DNA of 64,000 nucleotides, taken from assembly GCA_964006375.1 (NCBI GenBank), contig OZ023269.1, forward strand, positions 126,764,723 through 126,828,722, given 5' to 3'. Shown in pieces: positions 1-10,480 of this stretch. The notes under the pieces are model-generated. The model had not been told where the DNA came from. It worked only from the letters and a program-made list of their open reading frames with translations, and made no database searches. This stretch comes from Tillus elongatus. Lineage: Eukaryota > Arthropoda > Insecta > Coleoptera > Cleridae. The position numbers were made by a program, and so were the translations under genes. Within the stretch, counting starts at the first letter, position 1; each line of letters begins with the position of its first letter.

Positions 1-262
1 ATGCCTAGAAGTGGAATTCACTCTTAATTTATACATCTGGTTAAATTCATTGATTGTTGTTGCCCTTACTTGGTGAAACTGGTCCATACTACATACAGAC
101 TTTGAGACTACTTCTCTGGCTTCACTGTTGGGTTGGTTTTCTGTAGGTGAAGGACGTAGCCAGCGCATAGGCTAACTGGAGCAAGAGGCCCTTATGAATT
201 CTGGATGTTCTATGATGTTCTTCACCGTTTCTGTAACAGAAACGTTGAAGAATTTTTAATTT
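1..262 (-). repeat. Foldback repeat family E, copy 1 (partial)
   Basis: This segment matches 59,635-59,995 and shorter copies near 7.37, 18.1, 19.6, 33.5, 35.9 and 44.2 kb. Shared blocks are a TTGTTGCCCTTACTTGG start, a 'catacagac' block and a 'gaagaac' inner arm. Around 225-255 two oppositely oriented 'gtttctgt/acagaaac' arms meet almost head to head, so the loop present in the 59.8-kb copy is missing. No coding capacity is seen. Family membership is seen directly; the class (possible Penelope-like terminal repeat) is inferred. Confidence 0.6.
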
Positions 263-514
263 AATGTGATCTGAAATTTCAAAATTGATTATTGCAGAAA
301 CTAGTATAATAACATAATATTATTACTATTAAACTTTACTCTTATTTAGATAACAGTTTAACACCTATTCGTAGCCAAAAAAGTAGCGCACGCCTGGGAT
401 TTGTGGGACTGTGCTACTTTAGAGTATCTACAATGCCAATTTATGTAACAGATCTAATTCAAATAGCTTTAGTATTTTTTTTAATATAAAACTTATATTT
501 TTTCCCTAGTACAT
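263..514. other. AT-rich spacer with one hairpin
   Basis: No gene is seen. A short inverted repeat (AAGTAGCGCAC near 380, GTGCTACTT near 412) could form a hairpin of about 10 bp. The rest is low-complexity AT sequence. Confidence 0.4.
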
Positions 515-1532
515 TTTAGTGAATTTTCGTAGAAAAAATTCGCCAATGGGGAAATCCCGACTTTTGAATTTTGAAAAAAATTCTGCAAATGAACTAGGAC
601 CCCTAGAGCCTATATCCGGGGTCAGTTTCAATTTTTATATGTTTATATATATATATATAATATATGTATGTATCACACCGTTAACTCAAAAAATAATGGG
701 CCGATTTTGATAAAATTTGACACAATCCTTCCTTTTGTAAATTGCTTGGATAAGTTCGTTAGTCAGGAAAATCGGACGAGGTTTTCAGGGAAAATTTTGC
801 GTTTTTATTCGAAAAAAAATTATATATCCGGAATTAACAAAGTAAGGGAAACCAAATTTGTTACGCTGGTTCATATCGTCATAGTTAAGCTACCTACCAA
901 AATTTAGCTCTGTAGGGTAAAGGACAAAAAAGTTAAATGGCATTTAAAAGTCGCGATTTTAAACGTCAAAATTGGTAATATTTAGGCAATGAACCTGAAA
1001 TTAATATCAGCTATGGAAAGAAAATATCTCAATAAGAATGCTTTAAAAAGCCTGAACTCTTGGTTTCAATCGTCATTGTCCTTCATTTTACTAAAATATT
1101 CCCAGAATATTAATTTAAAATAGACCCTTTCTCTGATCCTTTGGCAGTAATGTTGGCTATAGAGTTTATCGTTTAATGGTATATCATTTTTGTCAAATTT
1201 TCGTAAAAAATCATGAAAGCTCAATATATCCGTTATTATGCAAGTTACGAAAAAAAATGGTATACATTAATTATAGGGTGTTTTAAAAAATATTTCCACA
1301 ATTACAGGCTGGCCCATAAGTCGTTGGTGATTCAATTTTTTTTTAATCGAACATGCCCTATGTTATTGCATTTTTGCATTTTCCATCGAAATATAATACA
1401 TTTTTGTAGAAAAAGAAATTCAGGACGCAGCAAGTGCGTTATGGTAGAGAACTTTTTAATCGAACACGCCCTATGTTATTGCATTTTTGCATTTTTCATC
1501 GAAATATAATACATCTTTGTAAGAAAAGAAAT
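515..1532 (+). repeat. Interspersed repeat family A, copy A1 (body)
   Basis: This is the first of two long copies; the second lies inverted at 51,911-53,105. The shared order is: an end with a 'gaattttc' hairpin-like sequence; a block reading 'cctatatccggggtcag'; a TA tract (here short, 644-668); a block containing 'aataatgggccgatttt'; a block with 'tcaggaaaatcgg'; and a block near 1,080-1,180 containing 'ttcattttactaaaatatt'. No transposase or RT frame is visible, so the element is non-autonomous and unclassified. Confidence 0.65.
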
Positions 1533-1563
1533 TCGGGACGCAGCAAGTGCGTTATGGTAGCGA
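1338..1563 (+). repeat. 113-bp direct tandem duplication inside repeat A1
   Basis: The sequence 'aatcgaacatgccctatg' at 1,345 recurs as 'aatcgaacacgccctatg' at 1,458, and both copies run on into 'gacgcagcaagtgcgttatg'. The period is 113 bp. The inverted copy near 51.95 kb has this block only once, so the duplication is private to A1. Confidence 0.75.
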
Positions 1564-1826
1564 ATTTTCATTAAATGCTTCAAATTTGAATAGCTCAATT
1601 TGCTATTAACCTATAACGTTGACCAGGAAACCAGTTTTTTTCGGGAACAATTTAAGTTTACTTTCGGAAATTTTTGTACATTTTCAAACAATAAAGTTAT
1701 TTTGATGAAACATGGCATATTGTTTCTACTATATAGATTGATGCCTGCTTTCTTAAAAAACATGTTAGCTATTAAAATCATTTTTATGAAAATTCACTAC
1801 CATAAAGCACTTGCTGCGTCCAGAAG
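1533..1826. repeat. Inverted-repeat terminal module of repeat A (MITE-like)
   Basis: The module is bounded by roughly 38-bp inverted repeats: 'gacgcagcaagtgcgttatg' then 'gaattttcat' on the left, and the reverse complement ending 'cacttgctgcgtcc' on the right. Equivalent 300-320 bp modules are at 13,862-14,170 and 51,594-51,910. Single ends occur near 7,925, 17,048, 29,183, 50,100 and 63,325. The interior contains 'tttgctattaacct' and 'tgcctgctttc' blocks shared between copies. No frame codes for a transposase. Either this is a MITE carried within family A, or it is that family's own end. Confidence 0.65.
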
Positions 1827-3019
1827 TTTTTAATCTTTTTATTTGATTTAAAAGTAAAAAAAAAATTGGGCTTCCACAAATCAAATGTGAATTATTGTAT
1901 AATTGTTATGTTTTCACTTTTATATTGTCCTAAATAAACAAGTTAAACCTTTAACAACGCTTGTTAAAGCAGGTCAAGCAAATAATTGTAAGACCCTAGT
2001 AGGGTAACAAATATAATTTTAGACGCCTTTATATTTACCACATAAATGGATATAATTACAAATAAGCATGTTATTATAAAATAAGTGCATAATAAAATGA
2101 CTTGAGTGTACTCAGGGATATATAGGGGATGTAAATTCGCACACTGGTCATCAAAGGGCATCTTAAACCATTGTCGGAAGCGCCATAGTGCCAACTTACC
2201 CTAAATTTAGTGCATATGTTATCCAGCGTCCCCTCAAAGTGTCCATAAAGTGGATATTTCCCCTAAATCCAATATCAATATGCAATATCTCGAAATCGAC
2301 ATTAATGGTTTCTCTACTAAATGTCTCTTTATAACCTTGATGCATTCCCGAGGGATTAGCATGAAAATGCAGCAGCCGACTCGACCAATTACGTTTTCAT
2401 GCGATCCGATTTATACCAGCCGATTCGTATTTAAATAAATTGAATATAGTCAATAAGCATTGCTCACAAACGAATCATATATGCGATTCCCTCATGCTTA
2501 TCCTTCCTCTTGATACCGGCTGAGAGCTGAATAGAGGATAGGGTTTATTTACATAATGTTCACCTAAAACTTTCTGAATTTAACGAATGCTCCCAAGGAA
2601 ATTCGTTTCTAAACGAGATCATTTCTTTAAAACTTACAAAAAAAAAATAGTCGACACTAACTAGAGTTCCTATACTACATTCCCAGGCTCGATTTCATTG
2701 CACAAATATCCTTTCTAAAAGTTACAAGATGTACCCAAATTTAAGGAAAAATTGAAATATTGACTTCTAAAAAATATGTGTGGTTCACCCAGAAGGATAA
2801 CGTATACCACTGGACCTGTAAAGTCTCCATAATAAACACAATATATTAAATTTTACAAAAGTTTTGTAGAGCTAGGTGGTCCAAAAAGTTGGTTCTACGA
2901 AAACTGCCAAGGATATAAAGTCAACCAACCCTAGCCCAGATAGCACAGAACATCGACTGAACCTCCAGAGTAAGTATAAAATATGTACAGCGTGTCCATT
3001 AATAACAAAAGGCCGTCTA
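1827..3019. other. AT-rich spacer without recognisable genes
   Basis: Short frames exist on both strands but none resembles a known protein. A short inverted pair around 2,360-2,405 (catgaaaatgc / gttttcatgcg) is the only local structure noticed. Confidence 0.4.
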
Positions 3020-3780
3020 CTGGATGTCCAGGTATGGATATTGATAACTGATAGTGGTTATACTAGACGTTTGGTGGATATCAGTTTTTGGACGTCATCA
3101 TACTAATAGCGATAATGGGCGTCCAGTGGATGTCCATTTTTGAATGTTAAAAAATATTAGTGCTAAAGAACATAAAATGGATATCCATTTCTGGTCATCA
3201 TACTAGACGTTCAGTAGATATCCGCTTCGGACGTCATCCTACTAATAGCGATTATAGGCTTCCACTGGATGTCCATTTTTGGGCGTTCAAAAATAATGCC
3301 CCTAAAAGACGTACCATAAACGTCCATTTCTGGTCATCAGACCAAACGTTCAGTAGATATCTGTTCTTGGACGTCATCCTACTAATAGCGATCATGGACG
3401 TCCAGTGGATGTCAATTTTTGGACGTTACAAAATAATGCCGCTGAAGGACGTACCATGGATGTCCATTTCTGGTCATCAAACTATGCGTTCAGTAGATAT
3501 CAATTTTTAGACGTCATCCTACTAATAACGATTAGTGGCGTTCAATGGATGTCCATTTTTGTACGTTCCAAAATAATGCCACTTAAGGATCTAACATGGA
3601 TGTCCATTTCTGGTCGTCATAAGATAATCCAATTTGTAGACGTCCAATGGGTATCCATTTCTGTACGTTTCACAGTTGTTAGTATTGGTTATACACGTTC
3701 AGCAAGTGACCATTTGTGGACATCCAAAATGTTGCAGGTGGTGGATGTCCATTTATGGACGTTTGATTTCTAATGCAGAA
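3020..3780. repeat. 140-bp tandem satellite array (about 5 units)
   Basis: The landmark 'actaatagcgat' or a close variant begins at 3,102, 3,241, 3,381 and 3,521, giving a period of 139-140 bp. Each unit contains several copies of a GGA(T/C)GTCCATTT(T/C)TGG-like word, so there is a shorter internal periodicity built on the palindrome GGACGTCC. The last unit decays from about 3,600 onward. Long frames across the array (for example 3,160-3,510 and 3,405-3,773) reflect the repeat and are not treated as genes. Confidence 0.85.
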
Positions 3781-4287
3781 AATGTACATCAAATGAAGAG
3801 TTTAAAACGAATTTTCTCTATGGGCTTCAAAATATGCCAGCATATGAAGTTCAGTCTGTTTGTTCACAATAAATCTTTTAGGTATCCTCTTCTTTGCAAA
3901 TGTATTTTCATTATATCAAAATTTCCTAAAGAGTTGCAATAAGCATCTTTTCTCCGGCAGATCTCGCCCAGGAAATAAATTCTCATGACTTTGTTAAGAT
4001 CTATGACTATTTTCTCTCCGTATACTATGTAGCATTCAAACATATCCATTTTTCTAAATGCGTTAAAGGACATTTTAAAACTGTTTTACAACTTAACAAA
4101 TACAGTTGTTATCACCTTGATATTGCTGATCTGTCAAATGGTGTAAGGGTTTTATTTCCAATTCATGTCTACTTAGTTTAAATTCTTAAATTTGACGATA
4201 TCTCCGTTAGTTTCGACTTTAAGCCTCTTGGACATAACAAGTCATTTGATCAGAATTGGATTCTAGATCAAAATCTGGTAAGATATA
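3781..4287. other. AT-rich spacer
   Basis: No gene, RNA or recognisable repeat was seen between the satellite and the small TA-flanked element that follows. Confidence 0.35.
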
Positions 4288-4465
4288 CAGGGTGTTCTAT
4301 TAGAAAAAATCTTTTTTCGGTCAATATCTCAAAAACGCGATGCTGGATTCTTTGATAGTTTAAATCATTGTAATCAGAAATACCCAAATTTGCTAATTTA
4401 TTTGATTCACGTAGCTCCAAAAATACAAAGTTAGCAAGTGTGCCAGCTTAGCTTTGAACAGCCTG
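4288..4465. mobile_element. Small TA-flanked MITE
   Basis: The left end reads CAGGGTGTTC after a TA at 4,286-4,287. The right end, reverse complemented, reads CAGGCTGTTC before a TA at 4,466-4,467. The element is about 178 bp with no coding frame. TA target duplication and a 'CAGGGTG' start fit Tc1/mariner-type MITEs. Only about 10 bp of terminal inverted repeat is convincing. It lies directly against the mariner element that starts at 4,470. Confidence 0.5.
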
Positions 4466-4857
4466 TATACAGGGTGGCGCATTGAAAACGAAACAGACCG
4501 ATCTGGGTCCAGAGAATTTTTTTTTAAGAAACGCAGAAACACGTAAATTTAAATATCGAGGGGGGCATGTTTTGACATAAAACTCAACTTTGTCACATCA
4601 ACCCCTTAAGGGTGGTGATAACAACCCTTATATTTTAAATAGGGAACATGGGTCGAGTGTTATATCATTTGAAAGCTCTTTCTTTTTTGAATTCAGCACA
4701 CTAATTTTTTTGGAAGTTTTATCAACTCGTTTAAAAATTATTCACAGTTGGAGTTGCAAGAACGTATTTCATTCATTGTGATAATAAAAGCACTAATTAG
4801 TCAATTTTTCATTAAAAAAATTATAAAAAACAAAACCAAACGTTCAAAAATGTTTAT

Positions 4858-5960
4858 TCAGTTAAGTAAGTGTTCAAATTGTTGACCACCAGCTTCCATA
4901 CAAAAGTAAAAATTTTGTTCAAAACGAGCTCTGACATTCTGGAGCATTTGTGGAGTTATTGGACGGCAATCTTCAACAATGCGTCGTCGTAGTTCTTCCA
5001 GAGCCTCCGGTTCTGTTACGTAAATTCTACTCTTTAAATGGCCCCATAGAAAGAAGTCTAAAGGAGTTAAATCCGGTGATCTAGGGGGCCACTCAATAGC
5101 AACTATACGCCCAATCCATTGTCCTGGAAACTCTCTGTTCAAAAACTCCCTAACACGTTGTGAAAAATGCGGAGGAGCTCCAACTTGTTGAAATATTAAT
5201 TGAGTTTCTTGATAGCGATCATCATTTTCAACAATGTCAATTAGAGGAGGGTAAACGATATCTTCTAGTAACTCAAAATACGTTTCGCCACTCAAATTTC
5301 CATCAAGAAAAATTGGTTAGATTAAACGGTCCAAAAATGCGAGTCCAGACATTCAATTTCTGTGAAGTTTGAGTGTGGACTTCGTGAAAATTTCTTATAT
5401 TGTTATCTAACCAATAACGACAATTATGACGATTGATTGTAGAGTTTAATAAAAACGTACACTCGTCTGAAAAACAGATATTGAACAGAATGTTCCCGTT
5501 ATCAGCTATTCGTGCAGTCATAACTTCAAAAACTCCAGCCGTCGATCAAAATCATCTTAATTCAGTTGTACAAGATGAATTTAATACGGGTGAAATTTAT
5601 GATGCTTCAATATTCGCTGAATAGTTTTCTTTTGATGTTTCAAACAGTGGCCAATTTTCTCGTGCTCAAAGTTGGGTCTGCAGCAATTTGTCCTAAAACT
5701 TCAATCTCAGTAGTCTCAGTTCTAACCGAAAATTCACGTTCAGGATCCCGTTTTTTGTTGGCTACTGAACCACTTTGTCGAAACTTTGCAACTAACTCCA
5801 AAATGTATTTTCTGTTAACATGTCTGTTCATATGTCGTTCATTAAACAAATTTGCGGTACGGTTGGCACAGTCATCGTTTTTGAAAGACAGAGTAATTAT
5901 TTCAACTCTTTCTTCTACAGAATACACCACTGTGAAATTAATTTTCGGTAGTACTATCAA
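4858..5960 (-). pseudogene. DD41D-type mariner transposase, frameshifted
   Basis: Three minus-strand blocks in different frames make up one transposase. 5,960-5,640 is an N-terminal helix-turn-helix-like region ('YSVEERVEIITLSF', 'VAKFRQSGSVANKK'). 5,521-5,303 is a central block with the first catalytic Asp in 'FSDECTF'. 5,295-4,858 is the C-terminal block with 'WPPRSPDLTPLDFFLWG', which carries the third Asp. The second catalytic position, expected in a QQDGAPPH motif, reads QQVGAPPH, so the Asp is replaced by Val. The spacing from that position to the third Asp is 41 residues, the DD41D class (rosa/Visitor-type in the literature). The catalytic loss plus frameshifts make it inactive. Confidence 0.9.
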
Positions 5961-5994
5961 GTATCAAACCGACTGATAAACTGAAATAATAAAC

Positions 5995-6102
5995 CGCATT
6001 TCTCTCATTCCGATAAGAAATGTTCTGATAGTCAATTTTTTGTTTACAAACCAACAAAACATTGACTATCAGCACATTTCTTATCGGAATGAGTGAAATG
6101 CG
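5995..6102. repeat. Near-perfect hairpin inside mariner copy 1
   Basis: An arm containing 'cattccgataagaaatg' and 'ctgatagtcaat' is mirrored by 'attgactatcag' and 'catttcttatcggaatg'. Arms are about 48 bp around a roughly 10-bp loop. It lies between the transposase start and the right terminal inverted repeat. Role unknown. Confidence 0.85.
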
Positions 6103-6397
6103 TTTTTCCATCTTCAACTGTGAATAATTTTTAAACGAGTTGATAGAACTTCCAAAAAAATTAGTGTGCTGAATTCAGAAAAGAAAGAGATTTAAAATTA
6201 TGTAACACTCGACCCATGTTCCCTTTTTAAAATATAAGGGTTGTTATCACCACCCTTAAGGGGTTAATATGACAAAGTTGAGTTTTATGTCAAAACATGT
6301 CCCCCTCAATACTAAACTAACGTGTTTCAGCGTTTCTTACAACAACAAAAATTCTCTGGACGCAAATCGGGGTCTGTATCGTTTTCAATGTGCCACC

Positions 6398-6398
<1 letters not shown>

Positions 6399-6478
<80 letters not shown>
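6399..6478. repeat. (TA)40 microsatellite
   Basis: An uninterrupted TA array directly abuts the right end of the mariner element. Confidence 0.98.
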
Positions 6479-6483
<5 letters not shown>

Positions 6484-6487
6484 CAAG

Positions 6488-6732
6488 GCAATTACGATCA
6501 AAACCAAAAATAAAGGATTTTGCTTCAAGGAAGTCACTTTGCATTAGAACGCGATATTTTTCGACCCTATTGGGTCTACCAATGTAATGTTAGTTTATAT
6601 CTCATGTTTTGTAACTTTTTTTTTTTAATTTGAGTACTCCTGAAGGTGACCCGAATGGGGTCAAAATATATAGACTTTTAATGCAAAGTGACTTTCTGGA
6701 AGCAAAAGCCTTCAATTTTTGGTCTTAATTGC
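6488..6732. repeat. Foldback repeat family H with degenerate ribozyme-like core
   Basis: Arms at 6,488-6,573 and 6,650-6,732 are inverted copies of one sequence ('caaagtgacttt', 'gcttcaaggaag'/'ctggaagcaaaagcc'). In the plus arm, CCTGAAGGTGACCC, a short loop and GGGTCAAAA follow one another. In the minus arm GACCC, AAT, AGGGTCGAAAAATATCG is better preserved. The order stem II then GAAA resembles a degraded hammerhead core, but the CTGANGA box is broken (CTGAAGG). It may be a pseudo-LTR remnant. Confidence 0.5.
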
Positions 6733-6800
6733 CCTTATCTTCACCAGTATTATAGAACATCAACATGTAACTGTTAGTTCTTTCATAATTTTATGTTATG

Positions 6801-6801
<1 letters not shown>

Positions 6802-6881
<80 letters not shown>
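6802..6881. repeat. (TA)n microsatellite
   Basis: About 40 TA units end in a GTATGTATGT variant. No element end is recognised at either border. Confidence 0.97.
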
Positions 6882-6891
<10 letters not shown>

Positions 6892-7339
6892 CAATGCAGC
6901 TTAGCACATCTGTAAGTTGACAGTCTCAGAACAGTAATGAAGGACAGGGGGAATCCCCACTGAATATTAATCTAGTAGAAACTGATGTAAATCTTATAGT
7001 TTCCAGTCGTGTTATTTGTCGTAGTTTGACGCTAAGCCAGAAGAAGCACAGGGACTGTTCTATGACCAGCAGGTAAAGGATTTTCAAAGCGAGTGTCAGG
7101 TGATCGAAACTTATTAAACGTATTAATCCATGTTTCTCTGCCATTTCCTAGAGTATGGATAGTTTATTTTTAACCTGTATAATATTAAGAAATTAATTAG
7201 TTAAACTCGCCTTATTAAAACGCCTCCAACGACTGTTGCATTCGAGGTGTTGTTTGTTATACCAAACGCACAGAGCGCGTACTTTGTGTACTATTTTCTT
7301 ACTAACGACTACTTCCCGGACTTCACAAGTGTGTTTTTC
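6882..7339. other. Spacer without recognisable genes
   Basis: Short frames on both strands show no family resemblance. No repeat from elsewhere in the window was matched here. Confidence 0.35.
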
Positions 7340-7545
7340 CTTCTCTCTGAAGCCAGCAGAGAAGTAGTATCCATATATCTACTTAGTATGGAACGGTTTC
7401 ACCAAGTAAGGGCAACCACAAATAATGTTAAGTACACTTGGAGAACCCAAATCACCACAACACATCTTTTTAAAGCATTGACTATCGTTTCACTAACAAA
7501 GTTAGCGTCATCAGAGGATGAAAAATTCTCACAAATAATGTATTA
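7340..7545. repeat. Fragments of foldback families E and C
   Basis: 7,340-7,420 matches the E-family block ('gtatggaacggtttcacc', 'aagtaagggcaacc'). 7,430-7,545 matches family C. On the minus strand it reads CTGATGA, C, GCTAAC, TTT, GTTAGT, then GAAACGATAGTC, a decayed form of the hammerhead-like motif at 21.2 kb: the palindromic stem III is broken by one base and stem II closes with a G-T pair. Confidence 0.6.
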
Positions 7546-8762
7546 ATTCATTATAGCAGCTAATTTTCATTTAATATAACTCAAACGAAATGCCAGTTAT
7601 ATCCAACCGTATGTCGCTAGAATCAAGAAAAAAATATTAAAGTCGTATGATTGCTACTAAAAAAAATTGAAGTTTCGGTTAAATTTTAAAAAATAGGTAT
7701 TAAAATATATTTTTAAATACCTGCTGTGTTTTCTGCAAAAATATCGGTAAACCGAGGCCTATGAAGCTATCAAGATTGAAAATGTCCTAAATTTTCCATT
7801 TTTTCAAAATATCTTAAAAAATAGGGTGTACACTATTGATATTCGCATATATTTTGTTTGTTTTAAAATTCTGCCTATTTTTCTTAATTTAACCAAAGGT
7901 GTATCTGAAATTTGCCACTGGAAGGCACTTGCTACGTCAAGACAATTATTTACTATTTTATTGGTTAAATTGTGTAAGGGTAAAAATCGTCGACTAAACC
8001 TACAATACTTGCAACTTTCCGATTGGTCAATATATTTTAAATCAAACTGGCTTGAAAAGTTACGGCACGGCTATCATATTACCCCTTTTCGAAGTAAATA
8101 TAAAACAGCTCTAGGAAAACTTTAATAGTAGAATAAGAACTCATATTTTTAACAATATCTCTGTCGTTTTTGGTTTTATGTTTAAGAAATCCCAGGAAAG
8201 TGGTCCATATATTTTTTATAGTCATGTTCATGAAATGGTCTATTTATTTAATCGATTTCGATAAACTCGGATAACCTAAAACCTTCGTGTTCGTAGGTTT
8301 TTACTTTCTTGTTATCATAAAATTACATCCTCGATATTCCTAGTTGTAGGAGCTATTTAAAATAATTATCTACCTTTTTTCCAATTATACAGGTCTGTAA
8401 GCATCGAGATTTATAGCTCTTCGATAAGAAATATTGATAATAGACTTTCAGGCTCTGCGTTATATAAATATGAAGTCCTTTGTTCTTACAAATTATTTGT
8501 TGTTTTTGATATGAAATTTAGAACTTCTGGTTTTTGAACAATACGCCTTATAAGACGATTTAAATAATTTAACATCCGAGGAGTTTTACTGACACAATTA
8601 CTAAATTTTACGATAAAATTATTCTTAAATTCAAAGATCATATCAGGTCAGTTCAGATTATCAATTTATGTGTTCTTATTTTCTTTAAGGCTTTTACATG
8701 TGTAATAAAAATTAGTACAAAAACTCGCAGAAACTTCTCAAGTCATTATATCAGACAATAAA
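7546..8762. other. AT-rich spacer with one repeat A end
   Basis: Around 7,910-7,945 the sequence 'ggcacttgctacgtcaaga' is a worn end of the repeat A module. Nothing else coding or structured was recognised. Confidence 0.4.
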
Positions 8763-8990
8763 CAGGCTGAATAGCTCAGTTCGCGAGGTGAGTAACCTCT
8801 CAAATTGGACTGGGAGGTCGCGGGTTCGAGTCCCGTATTCGGACAGTTTACGATTTTGGGGCCGAAGCTCCTTCCTTCCCGTTTGAAGACTTTTAGGCCT
8901 TGGTATCCTCCTAAACTGTCAGGTAGAAACCACCCTCAAAGGAGCCCCTACAACCTCTACACTCAAAAAAATAATCAGTTAATTTAAAAC
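8763..8990 (+). repeat. tRNA-derived SINE, family S2
   Basis: The head resembles a tRNA: an A-box-like 'tagctcagttcg' and a B-box-like 'gcgggttcgagtcccg'. The potential acceptor stem is mismatched, so a working tRNA is unlikely. A unique body follows and ends near an A-rich 'ctcaaaaaaataatc'. A shorter head occurs at 10,345-10,375. S2 is distinct from the more common S1. Confidence 0.65.
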
Positions 8991-9039
8991 CTTAGACCCA
9001 TAGAACCCACTTCACATTCATACGATCATTCACTCCACG

Positions 9040-10262
9040 CTCGCTTTTCCCGAAATCTCATCCATTTCTCTATCCCGCGCCCTCTCTTTCTCCGCGGTTT
9101 GGCTCAATCGCACTTCGCGTTTCCTCTTCCAGCTCTATTTCTGCGGCCCATTTATTGAAATTCCTGATTTCCTCGTTCTTGGTGGACCTAGTTACCTTGA
9201 ACGGGTAAAAACCCTTAACCCTGTTCTGGTTTCTCGCAAAGTGTTCTCTTGCCGCCCTACGATTTTCCATCTGGCAGTCTTCCAGCACATGTCTTGCTGT
9301 CTCCTGCTCTTCGTTTCCGCACGCACGTTCCCGTTCCAGGCCTTAGGTTAAACTTACTAAAGTAGCCCTTGAAGAGCCCGTGGCCAGTCATCAATCTCAC
9401 CGCCCTGTGACTCCAGCACTTGAGGCCCACACACCCACGCTGTCTTTGTATCGATAAGTAATCCTACCCTTTGTCTCATCGTCCCAGTACTTCTGCCACT
9501 CTACTTCAGTGTTTTCCTGGGCACTTCGTTTGAGCATTCTACTCGTCACCGGAGCCTCTACCCTCTTGTGACGTAGGGGGTCACTTCTGGCGGCTTTTGC
9601 ACTCGCATCGGCCTTTGCGATGCCTTCTAACTGGTCGCTACCCCACCACAGATTTATTTTTGCTCCACCTCTTGCATCTTCCTGTTGATTCTGGGGCCCC
9701 CCCTCCTCCTGGTGAGAATCTCTAGGGCAACTCTGCTATCGTAACCGATGTTGACGGTATCACCCTGTAGAGTGGCGGCTTTTTCCACTGCCATACCCAC
9801 CGCGAACAATTGCGCCATGTGCACCGGGTACCCCTCCTGGAGCTTTAGCGCTTTGCTTTCGATCACTGCGTTATTTTCGTAGGCCACCAGGCCTATTCCA
9901 ACCGCGACTCCGACTCTGGACGCGTCTGTGTATATCCACCGCCATGTTGTATTTTTCGCTCCTTCTATTATCGCCCAACTTTTACTTTGCTCCGCCGGGT
10001 GCGATCTTTCTCCGTACGCCGCTTTTCACTCAAAATTTGCCGCCGTCGAGTGTTCCCATCTTATATGCCGCTCCTCTGCTTCCAGCCACAAAGGTGGACA
10101 GACCGCCAGCGTTGCGTTGGAAATGCCATTTGGGCCGATTGAAGTTTTCTAGTTACTCTAGAATCCCTCGCTCGTTCACCCCAAATTTCGACGCCGTACA
10201 GGAGAGCTGGTTTCACTGCTCCCTCATATATGACACTAAGGGTTTTGGATCCGTCCCCCACG
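9040..10262 (-). pseudogene. R1-like non-LTR retrotransposon, 3' part (RT end, RNase H, zinc knuckle)
   Basis: Read on the minus strand, the piece begins at about 10,262 with the C-terminal RT region ('KPALLYGVEIWGERARDSR'). Near 9,935 comes an RNase H domain opening with WIYTDAS and including 'VHMAQLFAVGMAVEKAA', where the acidic positions of RNase H I are expected. Near 9,340-9,290 comes a Cys/His knuckle (CVCGNEEQETARHVLEDC), then a basic C-terminal tail ending near 9,045. Several frameshifts and stops separate the blocks. It is 5'-truncated, as is usual for LINE insertions. Endonuclease and catalytic RT motifs are missing. R1 versus Loa or Jockey placement is an inference. Confidence 0.8.
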
Positions 10263-10329
10263 TCTTTCCCGCTACCACTCGTACCCTATGCGCCGCCCCG
10301 CTACTTTGCCCGCTACGTATTTGGTATGC

Positions 10330-10480
10330 TCCACACAAAGTAGACCTGAGTCGAGGTCGTGAGTTCGAGTCCCATTATCGGAAAGTCGGTCTTTTTCACT
10401 CGAATGTGAAAAGGCCTGATTCCGATGAGTTATGGGTGGTGTCCTTTGTATATATGTATATGTAAGCTCCCCCCGCACAA
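10330..10480 (+). repeat. SINE family S2, degenerate copy
   Basis: The block 'gaggtcgtgagttcgagtcc' and the following 'attatcggaaagtcgg' match the B-box region of the 8,763 copy ('gaggtcgcgggttcgagtcc'). The A-box half is unclear. A short TATATGTATATG tract ends the match. Confidence 0.5.

Larger units (their letters stand above)
4470..6398 (-). mobile_element. Mariner-like (DD41D) element with ~287-bp inverted repeats, copy 1
   Basis: The left inverted repeat runs about 4,470-4,756 and the right about 6,109-6,398. They share a long match including 'gggtggtgataacaaccc' and 'agcacactaattttttt'. The left end follows a TA (4,468-4,469); the right end runs straight into a (TA)40 array and has lost two terminal bases relative to the left. 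Inside lies a broken minus-strand transposase. Tc1/mariner elements duplicate TA on insertion, which matches both flanks. A 5'-truncated relative is at 25,045-26,176. Confidence 0.9.

Noticed and set aside
3020..3780. CRISPR array
   Set aside because: The repeated units are about 140 bp without short constant repeats and variable spacers, and the sequence is eukaryotic.
6269..6904. Frames encoding long Ile-Tyr repeats
   Set aside because: They are translations of the (TA)n arrays on all strands; similar frames appear at every TA array (14.3, 25.0, 33.9, 34.3, 49.1, 52.9 kb).
8763..8846. Possible tRNA gene
   Set aside because: A and B boxes are present, but the acceptor stem is mismatched, a SINE body follows, and a degenerate relative lies at 10.3 kb. 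The other tRNA-like heads (S1, S3) fail for the same reasons.
9944..10465. 173-codon plus-strand frame
   Set aside because: It runs antisense to the R1-like RNase H region and into a SINE; no domain is recognised.
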